A DNA stretch of 64,000 nt from Anthonomus grandis grandis (lineage: Eukaryota > Arthropoda > Insecta > Coleoptera > Curculionidae). The notes beneath the pieces were generated by a model. That model did no database searches, was not told where the DNA came from, and saw only the letters and a list, made by a program, of their open reading frames with translations. Below are positions 11,641 to 23,190 of this stretch, one piece after another. The number at the start of each line of letters is the position of its first letter. Position 1 is the stretch's first letter. A program made the position numbers and the translations under genes. Where the stretch lies: contig NC_065548.1 of NCBI RefSeq assembly GCF_022605725.1, positions 10,821,644 to 10,885,643 of the forward strand, given 5' to 3'.

Positions 11641-12400
11641 ATTAATTTTTTGAAGGCGCTGTGTGTAAGATACTTGGGTCCAATAAGGATTTTAGGTGAC
11701 TCAATATAATTATGCAATTTTGCCTGTTAACATGTTCATTTAATATAAAAGTGGCCTCATCAAAAATAATAATATTTCGAAAAAAAATTTTATCCTCATT
11801 GGCAGTCAAGAATCTGCTCACAAAACTCGACTCGGCGGTCAAAACTGTCTTCTAACAATTCATGTATCAGTTGCACTTCATGAGGATAATATTTATTTAA
11901 TATTTTTGCCACTGATCCCTACTGATAAATTCCAATTTCTGGAAATTGCACCAATAGCAACATGTGGATTATTCTCCGTTTAACCTTCAGCGTAGCATCT
12001 TCAGATACTTTTGGAGATTTTTCTTTAGATAAATTTCTTATATGGCCGCGTTCCCTAAATTTTGATTCAATTTTGCTAATGGTGGATCTAGTAATTGTAG
12101 GATGATCAGCGTGAGTTGCATTAAATAAATTACCAACTTCTTGTCGTTGTATGCACCCGGTCTCCAAAACCACTTATAAGTATTTCAATTCGTTTTTTCT
12201 CAAATAAATTTATTTTATTAAAAAAATATGCATATATTGACAATTAATATGACAATTATACTTACAATTGAATGACAAACCGTTGTCAAGTAGGTTCTAT
12301 AAACTGTTAAAAAATAATATGGTCTACTTAGTTTCTAAGAAATCACATAAAAAATTAATGTTGGCCTTATAGTTTCCAGTTCTACTCCAGACACCTTGTA
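11640..12400 (-). pseudogene. DD41D mariner-type transposase, broken (minus)
   Basis: Same family as the complete element at 27532-29263. On the minus strand EKKRIEILISGFGDR (12160-12210) is followed by a frameshift, then RQEVGNLFNATHADH, STISKIESKFRERGHI (12040-12095) and the linker. After a gap comes NIIIFDEATF with NRQNC (11720-11790), the first catalytic Asp region. The DG..H and SPDLTP.D regions are not recognisable, so the element is 3' truncated or diverged. The right terminus is probably GACACCTTG at 12390-12398 before TA (12399-12400), by analogy with GGTGTC-type termini; no matching left repeat was found. Confidence 0.75.
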
Positions 12401-13640
12401 ACCGAAATTTTCATTACAAAGGACGCAGTGAATGAAATGGATAACAAATTAAACACTAGTTGCCATAAATCTAGAATAAATTTTTGGGTTTTAATTTCAG
12501 ATGTTTTGTCAGTTAGTTACACCATATTTGACAAACCATTGACTTTAGGCATATGGTTTGCCATACAAAAAGTAATCAGAATATATAATAGAATTGTAAA
12601 TCCTCATAATATGCAAGGTGTTCGATTTAAAAAAAAAAGAATGTTGACGCCCTAGTTTCTATTTGAGGCACCCTGCATAGAAATTTTTTATTTCAAAAAA
12701 CGCACAAGTGACAATACTAATCGATGTGTCCAAAAAATAAAAGAAGAAAAAAATACCTGAATCTTAAATAAATTTGTCCCTTTAATCGTGAATGTTCTGT
12801 ATAAAGTAGGCATGGGAATAGAAGTAGAATGATTTATTAATCATTGTAACAATATTGGCAACGCCCCGAATATCAGCTGTGCTTCGTTATTCCGGAATCA
12901 TCGCAGTGACGTAAGCGGACTCGCCGTACGACATCTCTGGAGACGCGTGGTAAGTTAATGAATCTTCCGGAGCCATGGTCTGCCGCATAGAATTATACTT
13001 CTGAGATAGGAAAGTTCCATAAGAGCCAATAGAACAATAAACGTACATTGACTGTTGCGCCCTCTGAATATCGAGGAGTAATATTAACCAGAAATGAAAA
13101 TCAGTTTGCGACGTCATAAAAGTGGGTAATTTAAAAATTGATTAAATGAAAATCCTGCAGTCTCCCTCCACTTATTTATTAAATATTTAGTTATCCTTAC
13201 ATGTTTCAGACACAGTGGTGTCCATCATCAGGGGGTACTAAAAGGAAATAGTTCTGAACAAAAGACAAACAGACACAGAAAAAACTTAACTTTTAATATA
13301 AGGTATACTTTTATAATTTTTTAAATTTTACTACATATTTACAGGAAAAAGACTATTACATTTTTATTATAAATATAAATGAAGAGTAAGGTGTAAATGA
13401 TGAGCCAGCGGATATACATATTTTACCAAATTTGAGAGCTCTGTATAAAAAAATTAGTCTCCTTAGAAACGCAATTAAACATTAAAGGTCAATAGAAGCC
13501 TCACTAAAACGTCTTTAAATAATTAGTGATAGACGTTTACGACACTTAACTGACGTTATTTTGGTGAAACTTATTCACGTGATTTTCGTAGTCATTATGA
13601 CATCATGTAAAAACGTCACTATAAATATGCCTTTATATAA
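12400..13640. other. No gene recognised; hammerhead-like motif inside
   Basis: Contains a GCAAGGTGTTC...GGCACCCTGC pair (12617 and 12669) that may be element ends, and a GC-richer segment 12850-13110 with a 76-codon minus-strand frame of no known family. TGGCAACGCC (12854) and GCGCCCTCT (13058) are word types frequent at ends of insect mobile elements. I could not assign this segment to a class. Confidence 0.3.
13204..13231 (-). other. Hammerhead-like motif
   Basis: On the minus strand: CTGATGA (13231-13225), one T, a 6-bp stem GGACAC/GTGTCT with one G-T pair around a 4-nt loop (13223-13208), then GAAA (13207-13204) and CATGT. The architecture, including the extra T, is the same as at 9301-9326, although the stem sequence differs. 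Compensatory stem change with a fixed core is what an RNA structure would leave, but two or three copies are too few to prove it. Confidence 0.4.
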
Positions 13641-15306
13641 CGGAAATAAAAAATTACAATAACAATTATAAATGCGGCGAGATCTAGCCTATGGCTACAC
13701 TATCTAACCGCACACGTAAACATAGTACTTCAAAATAATATATGTAAGTTCAAACTATAAATTAGTAACTATAATTAAGCTTATAAAACAAAACGATCCT
13801 ACACAGACATAATCATATTATACATATAATCAAGTAATATAGTTAACTAAAAAGTGAAAAATAGAAAAAAAAAACATGATTTTCGTAAGATACTAAACTA
13901 TAAACTACTATCAAAATGAAATTTGGCAGATTTTAACACCGGTATAGCTAAATGAGGCTTGAAATTTGCTGGTTCGATGCTTTGGGACACAAAAATTTTT
14001 AGAATGACGCATATCACGACCATGAATGCTACTGCAGCTTACCAGCTTCTCATACATGTACCTAGGGACTCTATTGTGGACAGTTTTATAAATGAGACTA
14101 GCGATATAAACTTTGAATTGTTCTTTCAGCCTTAGCCATTGAGATTCGATAAATAATTGTGTTACATGGTCATATTTTCTTACAATAACTAAATTTTAGG
14201 CAAGCATTTTTAAATTTTTACAAGCTATATTTACCTCTTTGTGCAAGGACTGGCCAGAGTAAAACGCTTTCATAACTGATCACTGAGTGGACTAATGATT
14301 GAGTTAGCTTTAACTTAATGTTAGTTGACAAAATATTTTTATACATGTACAAGACTTTTAGTTTATAGTAAGCTTTTTGTAAAATATTAGAAACATGATA
14401 TTCAAAATTTAGTTTACTATCGATAAATATACCTTTTTTTTGCAGCTAGTAGTAGCAGACTAACTCCCTGGATGAAGACATTCACGCCCAAATCATTCCA
14501 CACAGGAATCCCAATAACCAATAATTTTGACTTGGCAGCATTAAGAGCCAGCTTATAGAAACTAGACACCTGCACAATAGCATCAATATCAGAATTTATA
14601 TTCCCTATGGCGGTATTAATTTGATTAATTGAAAATGAGTGATAAAGTTGAACAACATCCGCGTATTGATGCGACTTGTATCTTTTAAGAAACTCAAGAA
14701 AATCAGACTGAAAACAAAAGTGGTCCCAAAATACTACCCTGACCAATAACTACATATTGCGAAAATGCTGAGCAGAGATGTACTCTTTGCACTCTATTAG
14801 CCAAATAATCACAAAGAAGATACAAAGCTGAGTCGTGTAGGCTAAAATATTTAATTTGGGAAGCAAAATAGAATGATCAAGAGTATCAAATGCTTTACTA
14901 TAGTCTAACAGCACCATTGCAGCAGTTTTTTTATTATCCAGAGCGCGAAGAATATCATCGCATACATGCAATAGTGCTGTTTCCGTACCATACCGGGATC
15001 TGAACCCAGACTGGGCATCAGGAATAATTTTAATATTTATAAAAAACGTTTTTAATTGCTGTTGCATGGCTTTTTCCAGTATTTTGGAAAGGGTAGGTAG
15101 GATGCTTATAGGACGGTAATGTGAGAGCTCAGCAAGGCTATTTACTTTGGGAATGGGTAATAAATCCGCCTTTTTCCTCTCGCTGGGAAATCTGGATAAC
15201 GAAAGAGCCTTATTGATGATATGTGTGATATAAGGAGTAAGGTAAGGGAATAAAGAAGAAATCATCTTAATGCCAATAGCATCAGACCCAATGGAGACAG
15301 ACTTTA
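13640..15306 (-). pseudogene. LINE, 3' part: reverse transcriptase and C-terminus
   Basis: Downstream half of a long minus-strand CR1/Jockey-like LINE whose upstream half is at 16600-17290; the mariner at 15307-16598 sits between them. It holds a SYLTPYITHIINKAL-type block (15200-15250), ELSHYRPISILPTLSKILE (15080-15140), DAQSGFRSRYGTETALLH (14970-15025), MVLLDYSKAFDTLDHSIL (14865-14920, first catalytic motif) and QYADVVQLYHSF (14636-14672). In the last, the second catalytic motif YADD has become YADV. The palm continues to about 14420. The C-terminal domain is still readable, with frameshifts, down to about 13920, followed by a probable 3' UTR to about 13640. A frameshift and the YADD loss make it inactive. 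Confidence 0.87.
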
Positions 15307-16598
15307 TAAAGGGTGTTTTTTTTAAAGGTTTGGATTTTAAGTTGTCAAAACTGTTTCTGGTGATTGTCAATTTGTCAGTTGGTAGTGTATTCGTGGTCAG
15401 TACAGTTTGCCATTTCACAATGAATAGACTTACTCCAGAACAACGCTTTCAAATTGTGCAAATATATTTTGAAAATCATAGTTCAATTCGCGTTAATTAC
15501 CGTGCGCTGCGTCCATTTTACGGTCGACATAATTGGCCATCCGAGCAAGTTATTCGAAAAACCATGGATCGTTTTCGTACCACGCATACTCTAGTTGATA
15601 ATACGCACCCACAAAGACGCCATACAGTGCGCACAGAAGAAGTTATTGCTGCTGTCGAGCATAGTGTTGAAGAGGACCCGAATGAGTCGATTCACCATCG
15701 TGCACAACAATTGGGGCTGGCACCATCCACTTTGTGGAAGATTTTGCGGCAAGATCTTAGCTTGCGAGCTTACAAGATCCAACTTGTGCAAGAAATGAAA
15801 CCGCGTGACCATTATGCGCACCGTACTTCGGTGAATAGGCGGAAAACAGTATTCAGCTTGACCCATTTTTTCAATCCAAAATTTTGTTCAGCGATGAGGC
15901 AACTTTTTGGTTGAACGGCTTCGTCAATAAGCAAAATTGCCAAATTTGGAGTGGAGAAAATCCAGAAGCTTTTGTTGAGACGCCCTTACATCCATTAAAA
16001 GTCACAGTTTGGTGCGCTTTATGGTCAGGAGGAATCATTGGCCCATATTTTTTTAAAGATGATAACGACCAGAATGTTACAGTCAATGGAGAACGTTATA
16101 GAGCCATGATTGCCGACTTTTTTGTTTCTCAGTTGAACCGACTTGATGTGGCAGAGCTTTGGTTTCAACAATATGGTGCAACATGCCACACAGCGCGTGA
16201 CACTATCAATTTATTGCGGGAAACATTCCATGATCGCATAATTTCACGCAATGGACCTGTGAACTGGCCCTGGAACGATCGTGTGATCTCACACCCCTGG
16301 ATTACTTTCTTTGGGAATATGTGAAGCCTTCAAAGATAAACCACAGACGTTGGAACACTTGGAAGCAAACATTCGCCGCGTTATTGCTGAGATACGGCCC
16401 CAGATGCTTGAAAAAGTGGTCGAAAATTGGAATTCCCGATTACGCTACATTCGAACCAGCCGTGGCGCTCATATGCCCGAAATCATTTTTAAGCACTAAT
16501 GGCATAACAATATTTTAAATAAAATACCATGTCAATAATTTTTTTTATAGTTTTATTTCACTTCAAATTTGTATACCTCTCAAAAAAACACCCTTTTT
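15307..16598 (+). pseudogene. DD41D mariner-type element inserted in LINE
   Basis: Mariner-superfamily element on the strand opposite to its host LINE. Start codon at 15420 (MNRLTPEQRFQIVQIYFEN); paired helix-turn-helix through about 15800 (ALRPFYGRHNWPSEQ; AQQLGLAPSTLWKILR). A frameshift near 15885 precedes MFSDEATFW (first Asp near 15890) and NKQNCQIW. Then come VWCALWSGGIIGPYFF (16005-16050) and VNGERYRAMIADFF. The second catalytic motif reads QQYGATCH instead of QQDG, so the Asp is lost. Frameshifts near 16270 and 16318 scramble the LTPLD and FLWGYVK blocks before the C-terminus (16335-16499). Ends share TAAAGGGTGTTTTTTT / AAAAAGGGTGTTTTTTT next to TA, so the termini are roughly 15307 and 16598. 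Dead copy. Confidence 0.88.
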
Positions 16599-16599
16599 T

Positions 16600-17290
16600 A
16601 GATATTATATCCTCAATATCACTCTCACTCATCTCCCTAAACTTAAACTTGTTCTCAACATGAGGGTGTACTTTATTAATATATTTGGTATTTATTTTAT
16701 TATTAAGAGGTAATGAATTCGTTTTCGGAGTACTATTAATAAAAAAAGAATTAAATTGTTCAGCATCGATAACGGTATTGGAGTGAGCTGGTAACTTTGA
16801 ACTTTTAGGTGTTATATTAAGACACTTTAAAGTTTTCCAAAATGAGGGCGGATCCTCTTTAAATTTATAATTGAGAAAAGATTTTTTTTCATTTCGAACT
16901 GCGCTTGTTACCATATTTCTAATTTGCTTATATTGATTAAAAGAGTTTTCAGTTTTTAATTTTTTGTACTTTGTAAGCGCTTTTTGTCGCATTTTTATCA
17001 TGAAACGTATATTACCAGTCATCCAATGGGCTCTGGCCTTGGTGAATCTTGAAGTTTTGCATGAATATTAAAAACATCAGTCATATTTTGCTTAAAAAAG
17101 GAAACCATTTCATCCACATCATACAGATTAAATATATCTTGCCAATTTATACTAAAAGTGTCATTAAGAAAGTCTACAAAAACGATGGTGATGGATGAAA
17201 GGATGCGGGAGGGCGTGTTTTTTGCAACTTTAATTCGGTGTAAACCAAACAGTAATCAGAAATGTCGCCCTATTATAGTCATTTGCTGAC
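16600..17290 (-). pseudogene. LINE, 5' part: endonuclease end and linker
   Basis: Upstream half of the LINE that resumes at 15306. It begins near 17285 inside the apurinic-type endonuclease (GDISDYCLVYTEL, the SDH box as SDY, 17220-17262). It passes through NDTFSINWQDIFNLYDVDEM (17100-17170) and WMTGNIRFMIKMRQKALTKY (16960-17025), and ends at SESDIEDIIS (16600-16640) exactly at the mariner terminus. The next LINE residues, SIGSDAIGIKM, are found on the other side of the mariner. A 154-codon frame covers 16558-17022. The element is 5' truncated near 17285, next to unrelated sequence. Confidence 0.85.
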
Positions 17291-17459
17291 ATTTTTGTCA
17301 AGGTTTTGACACATCTTTTGTTTGCCTGGGGTACATAATACGTCTTTAGTACGTATCTGTGCTATTTGGGTAACGAACGATGATTTTGTCCAAGATGTTG
17401 GCTTTGAAATTTAAGGGCAGTATAAGTTGGTAATTTAATACCCCTGGCGCATCATTCGC

Positions 17460-17990
17460 TCCGCCAATCTACGATTTTAACAAAAGCTGCTCCGGTTCAG
17501 ATCGGCGGCGTGGCGTGATGGCGGAGGAGCGAGCGGTGCGGATCACTAATGAATGCGTAAACTGTTTGTTGCCGGCAACGTTGCTGCTTCTGCCGCCGCC
17601 GGAATGCGGCGACGAGGCTGCCGGGCGGCGGACCGGGGGGGCGGTGGGGCGGCATGAAGGGGTCGGGGAGGACGACAAAACGGCCTTAAATGGGGCCAGC
17701 CGCCGAAACGGGGCTGCCCCGCGGCCACGCCGGCTGACGACCACGACGACGACGACGACGTCGGCGGACAAAGAAAGAAGAAGAAGAAAAAGAAGTAGAA
17801 GAAGAAGATTCTCGCTTGTCGAAGGTTCGAATCAATCGGCGGTGGCGGCGGCGGTCACCACCGATTCGGGGAAAAAGGGCCGGCGGAACGACCTCTCGGG
17901 TGTCCGGTCGTTCAGATTTTTATTGCTGTTTATTGAGTTAAGTGGTCCTTCGCCTTTATCGGCACGATTACCATTGAACCACAACTAAAA
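17460..17990. promoter_or_regulatory. Isolated GC- and CpG-rich block
   Basis: About 530 bp of markedly GC-rich, CpG-rich sequence in an otherwise AT-rich window, with (ACG)n at 17739-17762, (AGA)n at 17775-17810 and GGCGGTGGCGGCGGCGG at 17839-17855. Frames are open on both strands (157 codons on plus, 17515-17988; 100 on minus, 17469-17771), but they encode runs of Arg, Thr, Ala and Val that follow base composition. I read this as a likely host promoter/5' UTR or first exon rather than a proven protein. It lies immediately beyond the 5' end of the LINE at 17290. Confidence 0.4.
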
Positions 17991-18028
17991 CATTTAAAAA
18001 GATATTTTTTTTTTGGTAATTTTAACAA

Positions 18029-18406
18029 TACAAGGTGTCCAAATTGGGACACTTTGGAGGCTATCTCGGTTGCTATAAGAGATAGAGCCTTGCGATTTTC
18101 TGTGCTACTTTTTTATGTGACGAATTATGAATTTGTCAAAAATTTGACAGCTCTCATAGTTTTTGATCAATAAAGTGATTTTGGAAATTTTGGATTTTGG
18201 GAGCCCTCTTTTATCTCCGTTAATACTTAACATATTGAAAAAGTAAAAAAGGGTTTTGATGAGGTTTTTTCCATAGAATAAAATTATATAGGTAATTTGT
18301 TTGATTATAATGATTTGGGATAAAAATAAAAAACTTATATTTTTAAAAACAGAAAACGCTGTATATTTTTAAAAAGAAGAACCGCTTTATTTTTCCTTTG
18401 TACATG
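18029..18406. repeat. GGTGTCC-type repeat sequence
   Basis: Starts TACAAGGTGTCC (18029-18040) and continues with GGCTATCTCGGTTGCTATAAGAGATAG-like sequence (18060-18086), which is a small palindrome. It resembles one end of the TACAGGGTGTCC element that starts at 18407. It is non-coding, and its right end was not found. Confidence 0.45.
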
Positions 18407-21218
18407 TACAGGGTGTCCCAGATCAAATGATATACATGGGGATTTCGTAAGAGGTAAGAGATATAGTTTCGGTTAAATGGCGAAAAAGTTGTGCTGTTCC
18501 AAGCCTAATCAGATGCGATATTAAAATCCACGATATCTACAGGGATTTTTAAAATATCGAGATAAATCTAAGAATAAGATTTTTAGAAAAATGCAATATG
18601 GTCACCATCTTGCTTCCGATTTTAATAAAATTGTGTAGTTTTCTACTATGACCAATCGATTACGTTAACGATAGTTTTCTAGGCATTTTTCTTCTTCTAT
18701 GGCTCTGGACTATATCCCTAGCTTGCTCTACATAATTACTTGCTTCCGATTAACAGGGCGTTTGATTTTACTTTTACTGTCATACAGTTACAATACAAAG
18801 TAGGGTTTTGGGTATAATTCAGGACAATACAGGATATACACACCACTGAAAAGACAACACGTATGTATTTAACTTGATAAGATTTTCATTTTTGGCTTTC
18901 TTACAAAAATTCATTTTCAACAATTTTATTGAAAAGGTAATTGATTGGAATATTGCTAAAGAGTCAATAGTCGACATAATTGAATCCTGAATCAGAGTTT
19001 TAACTTGTTGATACTAAGAAATTTATTTATAATCAAAACAGTTTCTAAATCAACTTTTGAGAGAATTATAGCCATATTTATTGGCGCTGGAATTCCTTTG
19101 TTTATAAATAATTCATACATATCAAGATTTTGAATTGGATTAATTGGGCAACCTAAAAATATATAGTCTATATCCTCCTCTTTACCACATTCACAGAGTG
19201 GATCAGTTTTAAGACCTATTTTATAAAGATGTTGGGATGATAAAACAATAACCTAATAACAGAGGTAATATGTCTCCTATCAATAAATTCGAAAGTTTTG
19301 TACCACGATTTGTTAGGAAATGTGGGTTGAATTCGCCTGTACCAGATACCCTTCACCCTATTGGTTATCCAATTATTTGAATATTCAGCTCTATTTTTTT
19401 TTAATGTGGGAAGAAGATGAGATGGCTTAAGAAGCAGCTTTTTTGGGATATTGAGTCCTCTACCGATATTAGCTAAAGTATCTGCAGTCCAGGATTCGAT
19501 CCAATTTAAAAATTCAGGTTAAATATCTCATTGACTTAGTCTTCAGGGTAATTTCATCATTCTCTGGATCTATTTTTTTGTTCTATCTAAGTTTTTCTAA
19601 TGCACTTTGAGTGTGAAAGTCGATAAGGATTGGAGCATGGTGAATATCAGAGCGTAGAGCATAACATATGCTCTCATTAATTGTAACAATTTTTGCAGTA
19701 GAAATATCTGCTTCGTCGATAATTCTCTCTGAATAATTGTAGTTTTTAATTGGACAGTGGACTTCCAATCCCGTTCTTGTACTCTTTAAATACTACCCTA
19801 TAAATTTTCTTTTGATATTAAAATAGTTTTTTTGGAGATAAGGTTAATATAGGGAATACTTTTAATTTTAATTTCTTTTTCTATCTTAAAGCAAGCTTTC
19901 CTCTTTTTTTATTTTATTGTTAAAAGGACTAAAATAGTCCATAGCCTGCACCAAATATGGTATATCTGATCCTTTCTAATAATTTGGATTATGCATTTTA
20001 CGTTCTTTAATGCTTCTGAGATTGGGTAGAAGTGGATGATCTATAATGTTGTAAATTTTTGAGATAGATTTTACAGCGAGCCATTTTCGTCTATGATCCA
20101 AATTAATAAACCCTGCTTCTGCAATAACGCTGGAATTGGGAATTAGTTGATCGCATGCATCTCAATATAATTCTAAGTCTTTGGAGTAAAACTGAATTAA
20201 TCTTTTGTTGGTTTTTTAATGAAATTGGTTTCAATAAGAAACGTCCATAATCCAACTGCGAAAATACAAGTTCTCCAAAAACCGTTTTTAGTGTAAAAGG
20301 ATCTGCACCCCACCATACTCTACAAAAGAATTTGATTACGTTTAGATCCTTCTTCGCTTTTTGCGTAATATTTTCTACATGTCTGCTATAATTTAAGTTT
20401 TTATCTCCTAAATACTAATAACTTGATTTTTATGTGGAATATTAATGTTGTTTATGCTAATGGGTCTCAGTTCTTCTATTTCCCTTCACGAAATGAATTG
20501 ATTCATTTTATGATTTTATAAAAATTGTTCAAAATGTTCCCCATTTTCATATAAAGATAATAGAGAGATTTACACGACTAAGAAAATTATAATTAACTCT
20601 TTGCGTAACTTTTGCATTGGCTCGAAAATTATTTGTTGCATCTTGAATGAGTTGCTATAATTTTTCTTAATTATTTACCGTTATCTTGTATACCACGGAC
20701 TTCGGAAAAATCCAATGCAGGAGTCGAATCTCAAGAACGCGAAGGCCAATTTACAAAGGTTAATATCTTCACCTATTATTGAAATAATTTCTGACATTTA
20801 ATGAAAAATTTAGTGGAGCACCAAGATGGCATAAACCACATATCTCTGTGAAGTTAAAGAAGTTAATAAATTCCAATAAGTCCGGCAAAATGTTTGTAGA
20901 TGCTGCTTATAAATCTCTCCTGTTTATCTTTGAGGCAGAATTATAAGACTAATAATGAAATTTCCATGTAGATTAGTATATACGTATATACGTGTGCATT
21001 ATGAAAATTATGTATTTCTCTCTTTATGAAATAAGCTTGGTTATTATTACCAAAGTTTCTTTCTATTTTTACATGAATAAAATTACAAAAATTTAGGGTC
21101 ATTGCAGGTAAGAGATCTTGAACCTTTTGACATGACCTTTTACAACATTTACAATTTCCATCGCTATTGATAATGATTTTCAATACAACTATGACATACT
21201 TAGAATGGACACCCTGTA
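18407..21218. mobile_element. Segment bounded by 12-bp inverted repeats
   Basis: TACAGGGTGTCC at 18407-18418 is mirrored by GGACACCCTGTA at 21207-21218, an exact 12-bp inverted pair 2.8 kb apart. Outer parts (18420-18900 and 20545-21200) are non-coding. The middle is a LINE (18960-20530), which would be a later insertion if the outer parts are one element. I see no transposase of its own, so it would be a non-autonomous element. Twelve bases of a common terminus could also belong to two separate copies. Confidence 0.4.
18960..20530 (-). pseudogene. LINE with RNase H domain (I/R1-like), decayed
   Basis: Minus-strand non-LTR retrotransposon of a type that carries RNase H after the polymerase. 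From the 5' side: NYSRHVENITQKAKKDLN (20345-20400), FFCRVWWGADPFTLK (20290-20335), QLDYGRFLLKPISLK (20215-20260), SSVIAEAGFINLDHRRKWLA (20080-20135), then an RNase H-like segment ISTAKIVTINESICYALR and FHTQSALEKL (19583-19720). It ends with the C-terminal zinc-knuckle region DPLCECGKEEDIDYIFLGCP (19145-19205). The palm with YADD is not present, so it is 5' truncated. Several frameshifts. Confidence 0.8.
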
Positions 21219-23190
21219 TATTCAAATAAAACATGCATAAATAGTTTGACGGTATATATTAGGACCATTTATAGCGATCAAACTACCACGTATGTGATAA
21301 TTATTTACTCTGAGAGGTTCGAGGCAGGTTCTTTATTCAAGTCCGAACTTATTATGGTAATGTTGAATTTGAGCATCGGGCAAACTAAAACAAAATTAAT
21401 TAAAGGTTACAGGTTGGTTATTAGTTTAAGGGTATCGCGAGATGAATTCTCTGAATCGCATTTATACGACCGAGTCAGACCGATTAGGACAGGTTATGTA
21501 GACCCATCAATATTGGGCCTGCCTGGGGAATTATAAATGTCTGTTCACAAGACTTTTATTTGTGTTGTTTTTTTATTGTGTTTTATTGGGCGTTTTTATA
21601 GTTTACAGAAAACTGAACAAGATGTTTTTGTACCATTTCGTCAGATTTTGAGACAATAACACCACTAATCTGTAAATATGTATACCATAACACAATTTTT
21701 TATTGAAAAATTAAATAAACCTAAATATGTGATTTTATTTTCAAAGTAATATAAATTTAAGTGATGCATTATGCATAACTAAAATGGCTACGGTACATCT
21801 TTTTATACCTAACATATTTAATTGTATTTCATGCCCGATATTGCTAAATATTTTTTAATTAAATATAACAATTTGGTTTCTATATTTGAAGAAAAAAAGA
21901 TTTTCAATAATAGCTTAACTATTTAAAAAAGGATAACAATGCTTTTATTATTAGGCAATATTTTTTTATATGGTGATCAATATTTATATAGTTTAAAGTA
22001 ATTTTTTTTGGTAGGTAATCTATTTGGGTTCAGAAAAATGTGCTTTTAAACTTTAAAAAACAATTTTAACCATCTCAAAAAAATAAAAATAAGTTTTCTT
22101 TATTTTCAAGGGGTATAACAATTACCTAAAATTGATTAATTCAACCACCAAGTATTTAAAAAAAAAAGAAGCATATAATTAATTGTATTTACCCAAATAG
22201 TATGGCTTTAGCAGATTTAAAGATTGAAGTTATGCATATGCATAATCTAAATGGATATGATGTAACTTTTCATTTGTACCAAATTTGACAAGATCTCACC
22301 CTTAAAATATGTGAAACGTGTTTAATTTTAAAAAAGAAATTCTACTTAAAAGCCACGTTCTGTAAAATATGTTCTCTGTTATCCTTTAGAACATAAAACA
22401 CCGAAGTATTTCCGTAATTACTGATTAATTTAATTATTAATATCCCTGTATCACATTATATTGAAACTAAGCGTCTAAAATTGTTCGAACATTCTCATTT
22501 TTGGATACAAAAGCAAACATAAAAAATTAAGTAATTTTAATTTTAATAAGTTTCTAAGTCATTTTGCAACCTTGATCTTTACCTTTACTTAATGATAATT
22601 CACTAAAACGTTCATATTAACATAACGCTTTCGGTCAGAATTTCGCGCAAAATGACGTGCCGATCCAGTTAGCAACTAAATCCTTTATAATTCTAAAATT
22701 TAGTTATAAAATGGTAATTTAATTTGAGGTTAAAGTTTATGTTTAATTACAGCTTGTCCGTATGGACTGGTAGATGCGCATTTTTATTATCATAGTTGTC
22801 GGTGTGATATTTAGGTTTTTTCTTATTAAATTTAAATTTTGTCGTAAAATAGATTATATTAAATGGTATTGGTCATTATATTAACCAGTTTTTAAAACAT
22901 TCATTAATACTAATAAGGTTAAAAATTAATTTTTAAAAATGCGTTGTTTGGTAAAAAAAAGTAGTAGTTTGTATGAGTCTATCGGTTGTTCTATGTATAA
23001 TTAATCTTGATGAGCAATTATTGTGTAATAATATAGAGAAATATAGTATTTTAATACGTTTGTAATATCACAACCAACTGAGAAGACCTTCATAATGCAT
23101 GGAATGACATGGAAGAAAAGATGATAAATATAACAAAAACAGAGAGAGCAATCTCTTTTCAGATAATAGACATAAGTTAGAAGTTAATAT
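21219..23190. other. No gene recognised
   Basis: Very AT-rich sequence. A 96-codon plus-strand frame at 21246-21536 and a 97-codon minus frame at 20941-21234 match nothing I know. The 22610-22680 stretch contains TTTCGCGC and ATGACGTGCC and is the only GC-richer point. No repeats of note. Confidence 0.3.

Noticed and set aside
17823..17832. GGTTCGAATC as a tRNA or SINE B box
   Set aside because: No A box at the right distance and no cloverleaf; the word occurs alone. The GTTCGAACC at 8353-8361 was rejected for the same reason and lies in a LINE.
17515..17988. 157-codon plus-strand frame as a protein gene
   Set aside because: Composition (Arg, Thr, Ala runs) follows GC content and triplet repeats; the opposite strand is also open. 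No domain visible.
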